Shown: piece by piece, positions 14,985-24,082 of the stretch
Numbering within the stretch: the stretch's first letter is position 1
Layout of the letters: every line of letters starts with the position of its first letter
NCBI GenBank assembly: GCA_016763645.1
Contig: JAESTK010000005.1
Location: 1 to 37,810 of the forward strand
From: Flavobacteriales bacterium
Lineage (GTDB): Bacteria > Bacteroidota > Bacteroidia > Flavobacteriales_G > NORP312
Direction of reading: 5' to 3'
Length of the DNA: 37,810 bases
Program-made: the position numbers and the translations under genes
Notes under the pieces: model-generated
Told to the model about the DNA's origin: nothing
Database searches by the model: none
Seen by the model: only the letters and a program-made list of their open reading frames with translations

Positions 14985-15424
14985 TATTCAAAATCCCCTA
15001 CTGTAATTATTGATACAGTTGCGGTAGCATCAACCTTTATCCCTATAGCGTCATTTTCACCAAGAATCAAAGAACCATCAAAGTTATAAAACTCCCTGTT
15101 GTCAGCATCAACATCTATATCAATTATATCACCATCAGCAGAAAGACCAGTAACACCAGAATTTTTTGCTATAACATCTGCAGTTTCAGAGGTTTTCTTA
15201 TTCCAATTAACACCAGTTATCGTCGAACCTGTCGCGGTTCCTGTAACAAACTTAACGGAAAAATCACATTTAACGCTAGAAAAAACAAATATTTCCCTAA
15301 TATTCAGGTCTTTATTAGAATTTGTATTCTTTAAATAAAACGCATAGTCGTTAGCTGTGGCATTGTACCGGCTTGTCCAACTATATGTGTCTTCATCGCT
15401 AAGGCGAGATTTGCCAGTACTCAT
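14984..15424 (-). CDS. Small beta-rich virion protein
   Basis: A 146-residue protein rich in Asp, Thr and Val with several predicted strands (YAFYLKNTNSNKDLNIREIFVFSS, VKFVTGTATGSTITG, IDIDVDADNREFYNFDG). It resembles the gene downstream in style, and both may form the same part of the virion. The start at 15424 overlaps the stop of the 57-residue gene as ATGA. Confidence 0.55.
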   Translation of the reverse strand: MSTGKSRLSDEDTYSWTSRYNATANDYAFYLKNTNSNKDLNIREIFVFSSVKCDFSVKFVTGTATGSTITGVNWNKKTSETADVIAKNSGVTGLSADGDIIDIDVDADNREFYNFDGSLILGENDAIGIKVDATATVSIITVGDFE

Positions 15425-15594
15425 ACTTTCACCACTTCCGTTTTATAGGAAAGCGCCTTCTTAATGCCGCTAGCATCAATACACCAATGAATAAAACCAG
15501 TACGATGATGGTTAAGGTATCCCTCATATTCATATTGAACTTGTGTGCTAACAACCTTGAAATCATCACCAGGGGTGAGATCTTTAATTATCAT
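15421..15594 (-). CDS. Small virion-block protein (missed by ORF track)
   Basis: A 57-residue frame from ATG 15594 to TGA 15421. It fills the only slot in this part of the late block and ends in an ATGA overlap with the following gene. The protein (MIIKDLTPGDDFKVV...) looks like a compact beta domain ending in a basic segment. Without it there would be an unexplained 170-base gap between packed genes. No family recognised. Confidence 0.65.
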   Translation of the reverse strand: MIIKDLTPGDDFKVVSTQVQYEYEGYLNHHRTGFIHWCIDASGIKKALSYKTEVVKV

Positions 15595-15597
15595 AAA

Positions 15598-15933
15598 TCA
15601 CCACGAAGTTACGTATACGTCTCTGGAACCGCCACTATTCATAATACCAGACCATTCGCCACGGTAGTTTTTGCCAAATTCAAGGATATTTTCCTTTTCA
15701 CCCGAGAATATTGGAATTCCTTTTTTATCATTGTCAACACCAAAGGCTTGTGGTTTAACCCATAATGTTCTATTACCATCGTTGTAAATCCATATAGACA
15801 ACCACTGAGGATCATCGGCGGACTGTGCTGCTAAAATGGTTACACTCGCTGAAGAACCAATACTTATAGCGCTGGATATGTCAGCAGAGCTTGTTTCGTT
15901 CTCATTGTCGCCAATATTTCCAGATGCTGTCAT
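15598..15933 (-). CDS. Small beta-rich virion protein
   Basis: A 111-residue protein with the pattern 'AISIGSSASVTILAAQSADDPQWLSIWIYNDGNRTLWVKPQA', a layout often found in phage tail proteins that add small beta domains. Ends with GVDNDKKG...YRGEWSGIMNSGGSRDVYVTSW. No catalytic motif. Position between the gp10-like protein and the ejection proteins suggests a tail or adhesin-joining part. Confidence 0.55.
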   Translation of the reverse strand: MTASGNIGDNENETSSADISSAISIGSSASVTILAAQSADDPQWLSIWIYNDGNRTLWVKPQAFGVDNDKKGIPIFSGEKENILEFGKNYRGEWSGIMNSGGSRDVYVTSW

Positions 15934-15947
15934 TGATCAATACCTTT

Positions 15948-16676
15948 TTAAGTTTCTAAATACAACATTTCAAATATCCAAGTAGTTTGGAAAGTTGATG
16001 TACCTTCAGCTTTAATTGCTACGTCTGATTCAGGGACCAACGTTAGCTTTGCCAGCACCTCAAAGTTAACCAAACTCTGATAAATAAATACATCAGCAGA
16101 ACTTAACCATGTTGGGTTAGCGTTAGAGCCATCACGAATATCAGTATGCCCAATCATCTCGCTATTTTTTGGAACAAGAAGAAACAGATTTAAAAACTGC
16201 CCCTTCTCATTGGATGGTATTGTAAAATGACCATCGTGAGATACGCCTTTGCCTGCTTTTATAACATTCCATGTCGCACCGGCTACCGATATTCTTAATG
16301 TTATATCACCATCATTTCTTCCAATTGACCCAGAATCAACTCCTACTAGTAAATGCTTTCTTAAGTGAGTTCCTGACAATATTACTGGAGTCGTTCCGTT
16401 TAAAGTTACTCTTGTAATTTGTAGCAACTTGTTAGCATCTAGGCTGACAAAATCCACCGTCCTCATGCCAGTACCACCAGCAGCATCATTTGCTGAAGAG
16501 GACAGAATCTCTAATGTTTGCGCTGTAGTTGGGAATGCATAATCGCCAGTTCCGCCCCAGATATCACCCCTTGTACCGTCAATTTCCCCCTGCATTTGGA
16601 AACCTTCGATTCTGGCACCATCGATATTCCCGTCTGCTACTTCTATGAGATAATCAGTGGTTCCTATACGGCTCAT
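15948..16676 (-). CDS. Virion protein, probable tail/fibre component
   Basis: About 242 residues. I place the start at ATG 16676, which overlaps the preceding stop (ATGA) and lies 8 bases after GGGGAG; the GTG at 16685 in the ORF track adds three residues. The chain is beta-rich with Gly/Thr turns (RISVAGATWNVIKAGKGVSHDGHFTIP, LVPESDVAIKAEGTSTFQTTWIFEMLYLE) and reads like a jelly-roll or fibre domain. The exact role is unknown. Confidence 0.55.
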   Translation of the reverse strand: MSRIGTTDYLIEVADGNIDGARIEGFQMQGEIDGTRGDIWGGTGDYAFPTTAQTLEILSSSANDAAGGTGMRTVDFVSLDANKLLQITRVTLNGTTPVILSGTHLRKHLLVGVDSGSIGRNDGDITLRISVAGATWNVIKAGKGVSHDGHFTIPSNEKGQFLNLFLLVPKNSEMIGHTDIRDGSNANPTWLSSADVFIYQSLVNFEVLAKLTLVPESDVAIKAEGTSTFQTTWIFEMLYLET

Positions 16677-17188
16677 GCGGACCACTCCCCACCGGCAATT
16701 GTATGATAAACATCAAGGATATCATTTTTCGACGGTATCGCCGTTGGGGTCGAACCGTTTAGCGTGCCTACTAGGGAAATTTTAGCATCTCGCCTAATGA
16801 CGGTTATCTTCTCCCCGTCATCAGGGTTCAAGTTCAGGGTTATTGTTAGCTCTGCGGTATTGTTACAGATGATAATTTGATTGCCAGTTGTTGTGAACGC
16901 TGTCACTCCAGCGGCAATGGTGATTAGCTCAACTGGAGCAATGACAGGATTGAACGCCATCTCTTGAGCAATTTCTAATTCTTCGGCTATCTCATCGACA
17001 TTGGATGTCTGAATTCCAGGTTCGTATAACTCGCCTATCTGTGTTTCAGCAATGGCATCATCACCACCACCGGACCTTATCCATAGGTCATGCAAGAACC
17101 TATTCAAATAGATAATAACTGGCGCTATCTGTGGATCTTCAGTCCACACTTCAGGCCATTCAATGACAAAGGGATCAACACTAGCCAA
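16673..17188 (-). CDS. Virion protein downstream of gp10-like gene
   Basis: A 171-residue protein. The N-terminal third (FVIEWPEVWTEDPQIAPVIIYLNRFLHDLWIRSGG) is helical and aromatic; residues 60-85 are an acidic helix; the C-terminal half is a beta domain ending with a Gly-Gly-Glu-Trp motif (YHTIAGGEWSA) common at the end of phage fibre domains. It follows the gp10-like gene with an 8-base overlap, the place of the tail-needle gene in P22. I do not see the long trimeric coiled coil expected of a needle, so the needle role is doubtful. Confidence 0.55.
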   Translation of the reverse strand: MASVDPFVIEWPEVWTEDPQIAPVIIYLNRFLHDLWIRSGGGDDAIAETQIGELYEPGIQTSNVDEIAEELEIAQEMAFNPVIAPVELITIAAGVTAFTTTGNQIIICNNTAELTITLNLNPDDGEKITVIRRDAKISLVGTLNGSTPTAIPSKNDILDVYHTIAGGEWSA

Positions 17189-18581
17189 TTTCTAACTCCA
17201 CGTCTGCGTGTGCAGAGATAAGGGTCCAATTAATGCTGTCACTCATCGTAAACCTGAACATCCGGTCATAGAATGAACCTAAACCAAACCACTGTATTTT
17301 ATGTAGAAACTCACCTTGTAAGCCTACCGGAGCCCACATCTCAGAACTCCACGACTCACCGTTATCATCAGAAAATTCCATAATCATGAAAGATTCAGCG
17401 GTCACTAAACTTGTGCCGGGCTGTATCTCTATTTCAAGGCGTTCCATGAAGACCATAAAACCAGGCTTACCAAAGACTCCAGCGTCTACCGAAACGGTTT
17501 TTCTTACATGCTGGATGATGTCGCCATTGTCGGTGTAAGTCTCAAAATCAAGTTCGTAGATGTTGCCGTTTCTGCGGTCAGAGACGAGGTGTTTGCCGTA
17601 GATGAACCGATAATCACTGATTAGGTGCTGGTCGCCATTGGTGCCAAAAGCTAAGTTTGTCCAAGTAACCGATCTTTCATTGAACAACCATGTTTCGTTG
17701 CCAGATGGGAATGATAACAGGTAGAAATTCTGGTCATCAAGGGTAAAACAAACACCAAAAGCATCGTCAACCCTTGAATACTTGCTGATGGCTTGGCCTA
17801 TAGATGGGTCACTAATGGGGCGACTGGCAAGTCCTGTCAATTGATATACTTTTTTATTACTGCCTAAATAGTAAGCAAAATTTTCATTCTTGGATATTGA
17901 GTGTATTGCTATTAAACCATTCTCTTGAGTGGCATTTAGAACAAAATCATAGGGCGGGTTGCCGGTACCGCTGTTATAAAGTGGCTGAATGCTCTTTTCA
18001 CCGAACACGTACACCTGCTGTTTGTAAGCAAAAACAGCCAAGGTATTATCTGGCTTTGCCTCTGCAATGATAACGTTGGCACTGTTAACCGATAACGGAT
18101 CATCAAGGTCAGAGAATGCCACGTCGCCACCAATGCCATCATAAACAACTCGACGGTTGATATAGGTAACAGTTGCCGCGCTTGGTAAGTCCGCATCAGT
18201 GCCTTTGGTTAATGTTGTACCATCGTATGCATAAGGTGTGGTCTGATTATTGGTTATAACAAGGTTCCCGGCTTCATCTTCATCCAGAACGCATCTTAAT
18301 TCACCTTCTATGGTACCTATGAGCGTTTGGACTCCAATATCTGACACTTTGAACAGCTTTGTATTAGAAACCTTGTAGAGGGTGTTATTAAGCTCACCTA
18401 GACCCCTGTCAAATCCATCGCCAGTAGAAAAAGGCTTTAAACCGGGGAAAGGTTTCTGTGAAACGGGTTCTTTCCCGCCTGGATCAGTTTCAACGTAAAA
18501 ATTCAGCGCCAATTGATTTGACACTGGAACAGATCTATTTACATGAGTGGCCCCAACTAGTGGGAAAGGTAAGGTAGCCAT
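17181..18581 (-). CDS. Head-completion / DNA-stabilisation protein, P22 gp10-like
   Basis: A 466-residue protein, close to the length of P22 gp10 (472). The first residues (LVGATHVNRSVPVSNQLALNFYVE) and the repeated blades (VYVFGEKSIQPLYNSG, AYYLGSNKKVYQLTG, FYLLSFPSGNETWLF) fit the beta-propeller-like family called packaged DNA stabilisation protein. The end (GLGSFYDRMFRFTMSDSINWTLISAHADVELE) is typical. It binds below the gp4-like ring and plugs the portal after packaging, offering the site for the tailspikes. It abuts the gp4-like gene as in P22. Confidence 0.85.
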   Translation of the reverse strand: MATLPFPLVGATHVNRSVPVSNQLALNFYVETDPGGKEPVSQKPFPGLKPFSTGDGFDRGLGELNNTLYKVSNTKLFKVSDIGVQTLIGTIEGELRCVLDEDEAGNLVITNNQTTPYAYDGTTLTKGTDADLPSAATVTYINRRVVYDGIGGDVAFSDLDDPLSVNSANVIIAEAKPDNTLAVFAYKQQVYVFGEKSIQPLYNSGTGNPPYDFVLNATQENGLIAIHSISKNENFAYYLGSNKKVYQLTGLASRPISDPSIGQAISKYSRVDDAFGVCFTLDDQNFYLLSFPSGNETWLFNERSVTWTNLAFGTNGDQHLISDYRFIYGKHLVSDRRNGNIYELDFETYTDNGDIIQHVRKTVSVDAGVFGKPGFMVFMERLEIEIQPGTSLVTAESFMIMEFSDDNGESWSSEMWAPVGLQGEFLHKIQWFGLGSFYDRMFRFTMSDSINWTLISAHADVELEIG

Positions 18582-18583
18582 AA

Positions 18584-18988
18584 CTAATCATCAAGGTTAT
18601 CTAGGGCGTGTTTATGTGGCAAATGCTGGCGTGTTAATGCTTTATCAAACGTCATTTCAGGTATTGTAAAGTATTTGGCTTGTAGTTCTGATATGGCGGA
18701 ACCCGCCGCAGCCGATAACCCTGGTTGAATTGGGCGCTTGTACGCAACCATCAATCTCAGAGTTAGTTGTAATTCGAGAGCTTCTTCGTCAGCGTCATCA
18801 ATAAACAGTGTATCTGTGGCAACAAGTGTTGATAAACCCAAATCTACGCCATTATTTTGCAACCGTGCAATCATCCTGTTAAGACGCTTTAAAGCATCTT
18901 TACTGACTACACTTTGCAGAACTTGGCCGTTGGCTAAAATACCAGCCTGTTTTGCAGAACTGTTGATCAACTCTCGTGCCGTGGTCAT
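18584..18988 (-). CDS. Head-completion / tail accessory factor, P22 gp4-like
   Basis: A 134-residue helical protein, a little shorter than P22 gp4. The sequence 'ARELINSSAKQAGIL', then 'DALKRLNRMIARLQNNGVDLG' and 'ELQLTLRLMVAYKRPI' follows the family pattern of four helices with a small hairpin. It forms the ring that attaches below the portal once DNA is in. Placement between the coat region and the gp10-like gene supports this. Confidence 0.8.
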   Translation of the reverse strand: MTTARELINSSAKQAGILANGQVLQSVVSKDALKRLNRMIARLQNNGVDLGLSTLVATDTLFIDDADEEALELQLTLRLMVAYKRPIQPGLSAAAGSAISELQAKYFTIPEMTFDKALTRQHLPHKHALDNLDD

Positions 18989-18991
18989 CTT

Positions 18992-19411
18992 CTATTTCGC
19001 CTTAGCTTTCGAAGTCTTTTTTTCAACTTCCGCCTGGGGGTGTTTATCTGCCATGACAACCGTTTTTAGGGCATCTTCGCGAAGCTTTAACGCTACTTCA
19101 CGTTCATCAAGGATGGTATCTCTGGCTTCTTGTTCCGCTTCCTTTTTATCAAGTGCGGCTGAAATGACATCTAAACCAGTCTCTCTATCATTCAGAGATT
19201 GATGAATTTCCTTTAACTTGGCTTCATCGATCTTGTTTTCTCTTATGTTAATAGCATCCTCTTCCTTTTGCATTTCTGAGGCATTCCAATCAGCACCGCC
19301 TTCTTCTGCGGCATCTGGGGAGTCATGCCAACCATCAGGAATTTGGCTCTCGTCAAACATTTGCGTAACCAATGAACCGTTAATGACTTGATACATGCAC
19401 CATCGTGACAT
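18992..19411 (-). CDS. Coiled-coil protein between coat and head-completion genes
   Basis: About 139 residues from ATG 19411, spaced 8 bases from GAGG; the TTG at 19426 in the ORF track is unnecessary. The first 40 residues (RWCMYQVINGSLVTQMFDESQIPDGW...) form a small domain often seen at this site, with a conserved 'IPDGWHDSP' turn. The remainder is a long Glu/Lys/Asp coiled coil with a basic tail (EKKTSKAKAK). Probably a head or connector accessory protein; function not known. Confidence 0.6.
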   Translation of the reverse strand: MSRWCMYQVINGSLVTQMFDESQIPDGWHDSPDAAEEGGADWNASEMQKEEDAINIRENKIDEAKLKEIHQSLNDRETGLDVISAALDKKEAEQEARDTILDEREVALKLREDALKTVVMADKHPQAEVEKKTSKAKAK

Positions 19412-19428
19412 ATGAATAATCCTCAAAT

Positions 19429-19446
19429 AGCCCCCTTTCGAGGGCT
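19429..19446 (-). terminator. GNRA-capped hairpin after coat/decoration genes
   Basis: On the - strand AGCCCTC-GAAA-GGGGGCT forms a seven-base-pair stem with one G-U pair and a GAAA tetraloop, followed by TATTTGA. It lies in the 43-base gap after the decoration-like gene and before the coiled-coil gene's start. The T-tract is weak, so it probably lowers rather than stops transcription beyond the highly expressed coat genes, or protects the upstream 3' end. Confidence 0.55.
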
Positions 19447-19454
19447 AATATTGT

Positions 19455-19937
19455 TTATGCGAACGGAGTAGCCAGCGTTCCAACACCGTGCGTAACTCCC
19501 GATATTACCCATTCTGTGGAGCTTATACACACAATGGAAAGTGCGGTACCTACCAGACGACCTGTCACATCACTGTCCAAATCGCATGAGACAGTAGATG
19601 CAATGGTGGCAGGGAAACTATCCCCACCTTCTGCCACTGTCGTTGATACAGCAGCAACACCACCACCGATAAAGGTAGTGGCAGCATCAGTATCAATCGA
19701 GTACGAGTTGCTTGTACCTGCGACGGATACCAGAAAGTCGAACTGGAGCCCAATCACTGGTGCTGGCAAGGTGTAAATCTGACCGGCTGCACTGTCAAAC
19801 ATGCACAAAGAGCCCGATTCTGATGCAAGCAACGCACGAGCTGTAGTACCTCCAGCTAAGCCAGAGATAACTTGTCGTTGTAACCCGTTAGCGATACAAC
19901 CTTCGGTATTTTTTCTACTTAAATTTTGAACAGTCAT
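19455..19937 (-). CDS. Head decoration-like protein
   Basis: A 160-residue, Ala/Ser/Thr/Gly-rich beta protein (GLAGGTTARALLASESGSLCMFDSAAGQIYTLPAP, NSYSIDTDAATTFIGGG) located 12 bases after the coat gene. This is where small capsid-binding or decoration proteins are often encoded, and the composition fits. No close family name is justified. Confidence 0.6.
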   Translation of the reverse strand: MTVQNLSRKNTEGCIANGLQRQVISGLAGGTTARALLASESGSLCMFDSAAGQIYTLPAPVIGLQFDFLVSVAGTSNSYSIDTDAATTFIGGGVAAVSTTVAEGGDSFPATIASTVSCDLDSDVTGRLVGTALSIVCISSTEWVISGVTHGVGTLATPFA

Positions 19938-19949
19938 GATAAATACCTC

Positions 19950-21137
19950 TTAGTTGTTAGCGAAACGAACGGCGGTCTGTGCACGGAGAGTCTTAAATCC
20001 GTAGAGAACGTCAATACGTGTTGGGAATATATCATTAGTGATGTCGTAGTCAGTAATGATACGCATTGATATGCCGTCCATAACTTCACGAGCTGCGAAA
20101 TCCAAACCACGAGGTAAACGTAAATCAGCAGTCACAAACGTAAATGCATCCTTAGAATAACCAAGTGAAATATCATGCGTTGCTGAAGCACCCCCAACCT
20201 TTGTAAGGATGGCGTTGTTAGCAATACCAGCGGTAACGTTTTGATAAGCACCATCGACAATTATCTCTGGCTCAAAATTCACCAATACAGCAGAGACCGC
20301 GGTATCAGCCGTTACAACAAATTGTTGCAATTGACCAGTATCGACCTTGGTTTCTGGGTGAACGCGGTTAACGCTTCCCCAAGTGAACACGTCGCCTTTG
20401 AGTAAGGTTCCTGCTCCCGTGTCGATAATAGCGCTTGTGCCGGTCTGAACCGTGGCACTGTTAGCCAAATAATCACCAGAACCATCATCAGTACCAGTTA
20501 CGTGACGTGGCATTAAAGTGTTCTCGAAGAACTCAAAACCAGCCGTTCGGCCAAGCATACCTTCTAAGTACTGCTTTGATACGCTTGCAGAATCTTGGAA
20601 AAGACCCTTCAACACATCAACCATATCGACGTTAGTTTGGGTATCAAGGTTGCATTTGAGGTTGGTTGAACCAGCCAAGTTATCAACTAACTTCTTACGA
20701 CCATTCAAGATACCAACGAATGTGGCTGAAGAGCCAACGTTGTTCTCTTGGTTGTAAACATCCTTGAACATGCTCAAAGCATCGCTTTCAATGTTGGCCG
20801 CAAGAACGGTCATCATTGGCTCAAGTATGCGGGTGCCGAAATCATCCAAGCTCAACGTTAAATCAACGCTTGAAAATTCTACATCAACACCTTTTTGGGT
20901 AGCGATTGTTAACAAGACATTCTTTTCATCAGTGTCTTGCACATCAATTGCCGCGCCGGTTCTAACCGTGTACTGGTTAGGCAAGCGAATAGTCAACGTA
21001 GAACCAATTTTCGCGCCTGCTACTGCAAATTGGCTATCATATTGACGGTTGATATTGCCGATAAAGTTTAATTTTTGGTGAAGGATGCGCAAGGCTTCCC
21101 GTGTCACCGCCGTTGGTGTTAGTAAGGCATTAGCCAT
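19950..21137 (-). CDS. Major coat protein, P22 gp5-like (HK97 fold)
   Basis: A 395-residue protein. The N-terminus (LTPTAVTREALRILHQKLNFIGNINRQYD) and the following 'GAKIGSTLTIRLPNQYTVRTGA' and 'VEFSSVDLTLSLDDF' are the recognisable start of the P22 coat-protein family. The central region (about 220-310) carries the extra beta-barrel typical of this family (FTWGSVNRVHPETKVDTGQLQQFVVT). It assembles with the scaffold from the adjacent gene into the procapsid. Ribosome site AGGTACTTATC is only moderate. Confidence 0.9.
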   Translation of the reverse strand: MANALLTPTAVTREALRILHQKLNFIGNINRQYDSQFAVAGAKIGSTLTIRLPNQYTVRTGAAIDVQDTDEKNVLLTIATQKGVDVEFSSVDLTLSLDDFGTRILEPMMTVLAANIESDALSMFKDVYNQENNVGSSATFVGILNGRKKLVDNLAGSTNLKCNLDTQTNVDMVDVLKGLFQDSASVSKQYLEGMLGRTAGFEFFENTLMPRHVTGTDDGSGDYLANSATVQTGTSAIIDTGAGTLLKGDVFTWGSVNRVHPETKVDTGQLQQFVVTADTAVSAVLVNFEPEIIVDGAYQNVTAGIANNAILTKVGGASATHDISLGYSKDAFTFVTADLRLPRGLDFAAREVMDGISMRIITDYDITNDIFPTRIDVLYGFKTLRAQTAVRFANN

Positions 21138-21146
21138 GATAAGTAC

Positions 21147-22001
21147 CTACTTTGCTGCTCTAGTGCGAATATCGTTGTTCCTCCAATCACGCCATTCGTC
21201 AGCCGACATCTTGTCTGGATCTTTCTCAACCGTTTCGGAATTACCTAACGGTGTAATAGGATCTGGTGCATCACTGACAAGCTTCGGTTTAAGCGTTTCA
21301 AGGCTGAACTCCAGTTTGGTCAATTCACGCGCTCTTTGCACGGGGGACAACGCAATCATATCTTTGGCAATATCAAGATTAGATCCCAAGTGGTACGCTA
21401 TTTCCGGTCCTTTTTCCATATCTAGAATCTGCTCTACCAGATCCGTATCCATGAAATCATGACCATAGGCAACCTCTTCAAAGTTTTCAAAGCCATCCCT
21501 TTTGCTCTCAACTGCGGCATCAAAGACTTTCTTTTTGGCTTTTAAAGAAGTTTTCCTTTCATTTTTCAGCGTAGTATCAGTTTCTTCCTGCTTTTCCTTA
21601 GATATCCGTTCATATGCCATGTCAGATGCGGTTTTGGCTATGTGTTCAGCCTTAGCCGCTTCGAATTCCCCAAGAGTATCAAAATCATCCTCTTTGGGGG
21701 CTGGCGATACTTCCGGTGTTTTGGCTGGGGATTTCTGAGTTTTTAGCTCTTCATTCTCAGCCAATAAGCGTGCATTCTCCTGGTCTCGCTCGTGCCCTTT
21801 ACGGGTTAATTGATTAATACGCTCCTGTGCCGTTTTGCCCTTTGGAGGGGTTGACGGTTTTTCGGCGGCGCTAGCATCAGCTTCACTTTTGGGTACTAAT
21901 TCGCCTTCTAGTGGGGCTTTGGCTTCCGGTGCAGTTGATGGGGCTGCATTATCATCTTTCGCTGGCGTGTTTTTGATCTCGCCTGGTAGATCATCTGGCA
22001 T
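21147..22001 (-). CDS. Scaffolding protein, P22 gp8-like
   Basis: A 284-residue, highly charged protein: an Ala/Pro/Glu-rich first third (to residue 60), a long helical middle (RINQLTRKGHERDQENARLLAENEEL; EKQEETDTTLKNERKTSLKAKKK), and a short C-terminal helix-turn (SADEWRDWRNNDIRTRAAK) with Trp-x-x-Trp-Arg and basic residues that suits coat binding. It shares one base with the portal stop and precedes the coat gene, as in P22. It would leave the capsid when DNA enters. Confidence 0.8.
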   Translation of the reverse strand: MPDDLPGEIKNTPAKDDNAAPSTAPEAKAPLEGELVPKSEADASAAEKPSTPPKGKTAQERINQLTRKGHERDQENARLLAENEELKTQKSPAKTPEVSPAPKEDDFDTLGEFEAAKAEHIAKTASDMAYERISKEKQEETDTTLKNERKTSLKAKKKVFDAAVESKRDGFENFEEVAYGHDFMDTDLVEQILDMEKGPEIAYHLGSNLDIAKDMIALSPVQRARELTKLEFSLETLKPKLVSDAPDPITPLGNSETVEKDPDKMSADEWRDWRNNDIRTRAAK

Positions 22002-24082
22002 TATAAGATACCTGGGGGTTGTGGTTGAGCTGGTGGTGCAAGTTGTTGGGGTTGGGGTTTACTTGTGCTTTGAACTAGTTTAACCACTTCGATTAAAGCA
22101 GCTCTAAGTATTTCTGGACTACCCTGTGCGGCGGCAAGTTCTGCCATTTGCACAGCGTTTTCAACATCGTTTTGTTCTATCTCGCTGAAATTCTTAACGG
22201 CTGTTGATTGCTTAACCGCCGAATCAGATTGAATGTTCTCTATGTTAGCCTGTTTTTCCATCATTTCCAATTTAACGGCAAGCTGTTGAATTTGCTGTTG
22301 TTGTTGCTGTTGCTGTTGCTTGGCTTGCAATTCCTCTGGGTTCAAATCTTCGTCATCATCAGCAATACCAGGGGGCAATAACTTCTTAAGACGTTCGGCC
22401 ATTTCATCAGCACCGGGCCAATCAAGGTTTTTGGCAACCAAATCACCGGCAACTTGCAACACTTGCGGGAACACTCGCGCCAATTCGACCATTGATGCAG
22501 CCGCTTCTGATCTTCGTGTTCTAAAGCTTGGACCCACACCAACACGCACGTCATATTTGCCACGGCCTAAATCATGCTGAATCTTCATCCCATCAGGTGT
22601 AAGTATAGGTTTATTGATCTCGACGAACCTTGTACCGGAATCTTCACCACGAAGCCTGATGATTCGCTGTGTGTCGTAGTATTTGGGGATCAATTCTAAT
22701 AATACTTTGCCAGTGTATTCAATGGCTCCAGCAAGATTGTCCATAAACAAGGATTGACCTAAATCGGCCTCTTGCTGCAAGGCGATAACTGCACGCCCTG
22801 ATCTCTGTTGTGGTAGATCACCAGTAGACGCTTCAAAGACGCCTGTTGCTTGCTGGATATCAGAAGCACTAACTGATGCTTGCTGTAGTATCCCGTTTTG
22901 CATCAATGGTGGTTGTTGACGCATTGGTGGCGGCTCGCCCTTAACAGTCTCATAAGGCAAATATGGAAGGTTTGACGTGTTTGCCACATCCCAGAATTTT
23001 TTGGTGTTCTTAATTTGATCAAGGTGGAGAAGATAAGGTGCTTTAGGCTGCAAGGCTATCATTTCAGCGGCTGCACTATTCCAATAGTTGTACATGCGCT
23101 GCGGATCTTTGGCGGCTCTTACAATGCCACGGATAAAGGTCTCGCCTTCAATATTGTCTTCTTCGCCATAAACAGGAACGATAGGGAATAATTTACCGGG
23201 CCATTGAACGTGTTCAAGTATTTCAAAGGCTGTGAGCTTGTACCAATTGATAACATCAACCTCAACTTCTCGCTCTCTTACTGGTGTGATGTTTTGGGCT
23301 TGGTATAAGGCAATGTCTTCCTCTGTTATCTCATCGGAATTAACCACTACGCCGTTAGATAACTGTGTGATTTTCTTCTTCTTTTTATCCTTCTTGAAGT
23401 ATTCAGCAATCCTTATTGAATTACTATCGAACCATCTTGAATTTGTTTCCCCAAGGCCCTTGTGTGGCACTGAAAGCGGTATTTCGACACCAGGAAATTG
23501 AGCCTCAAAATTCTTTGTTGACATCGTTTCGGATAGCACCCAAAAGCGCCCATCTTGCTTCTGGGGCATTATTGCGTCTGGGTCTGCATAGGCTGTAAAC
23601 GGGTTCTTAATGGGGAGGATGACAATATCTTGCTCAAAGATATCATCGTTATTCATAACGGTATTAACTCTCCAAACTCCATAACCCATCTTGACTTGGA
23701 ATTTGGCCGCGTTGATATAGGCGTTTCTGGCGTTGGATGATTGCTCTATCTGCCTGGTAAGATCTTCAAGTACGTCCGCTGTTTCCTTGTCAGCCCCATC
23801 ATCTACCGGGTCAACCTTGATAGAGGGCATGTTTTGGCGAATGTTGCCCATAACCTTGCGTATGGATTGGCCGATATGATCCAGCGTCAGCATTGGCCTA
23901 TTCTTTCGCTCTACCTGAATATCACGGGGCCATTGATCAAGGGCTGCAAATCGTAAATCATCAACCATATCAATACGGTTGCGACTCTCAGCGGTAAAAG
24001 CCAAGTCGAAATCTTCCGTAAAACTCTGGAGAATTTTATCCTTTTCTTTTTGGCTAAACTTCTTCTTCGATAACTTAGGCAC
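22001..24082 (-). CDS. Portal protein, P22 gp1-like
   Basis: A 693-residue protein, near the P22 portal length (725). The head of the chain (FDLAFTAESRNRIDMVDDLRFAALDQWP) and later 'NRPMLTLDHIGQSIRKVMGNIRQNMPSIKVDPVDD' are typical of P22-family portals. A polyglutamine run (ten consecutive Gln) at about residue 610 leads into a long C-terminal helix, the probable barrel region. The start is GTG 24082, overlapping the terminase stop by 8 bases. It forms the twelve-subunit DNA channel and docks the terminase. Confidence 0.9.
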   Translation of the reverse strand: MPKLSKKKFSQKEKDKILQSFTEDFDLAFTAESRNRIDMVDDLRFAALDQWPRDIQVERKNRPMLTLDHIGQSIRKVMGNIRQNMPSIKVDPVDDGADKETADVLEDLTRQIEQSSNARNAYINAAKFQVKMGYGVWRVNTVMNNDDIFEQDIVILPIKNPFTAYADPDAIMPQKQDGRFWVLSETMSTKNFEAQFPGVEIPLSVPHKGLGETNSRWFDSNSIRIAEYFKKDKKKKKITQLSNGVVVNSDEITEEDIALYQAQNITPVREREVEVDVINWYKLTAFEILEHVQWPGKLFPIVPVYGEEDNIEGETFIRGIVRAAKDPQRMYNYWNSAAAEMIALQPKAPYLLHLDQIKNTKKFWDVANTSNLPYLPYETVKGEPPPMRQQPPLMQNGILQQASVSASDIQQATGVFEASTGDLPQQRSGRAVIALQQEADLGQSLFMDNLAGAIEYTGKVLLELIPKYYDTQRIIRLRGEDSGTRFVEINKPILTPDGMKIQHDLGRGKYDVRVGVGPSFRTRRSEAAASMVELARVFPQVLQVAGDLVAKNLDWPGADEMAERLKKLLPPGIADDDEDLNPEELQAKQQQQQQQQQIQQLAVKLEMMEKQANIENIQSDSAVKQSTAVKNFSEIEQNDVENAVQMAELAAAQGSPEILRAALIEVVKLVQSTSKPQPQQLAPPAQPQPPGIL

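Noticed and set aside
16673-17188. Protein in the P22 tail-needle slot
   Set aside because: Not named as the needle because the long trimeric coiled coil expected of gp26-type proteins is not visible.
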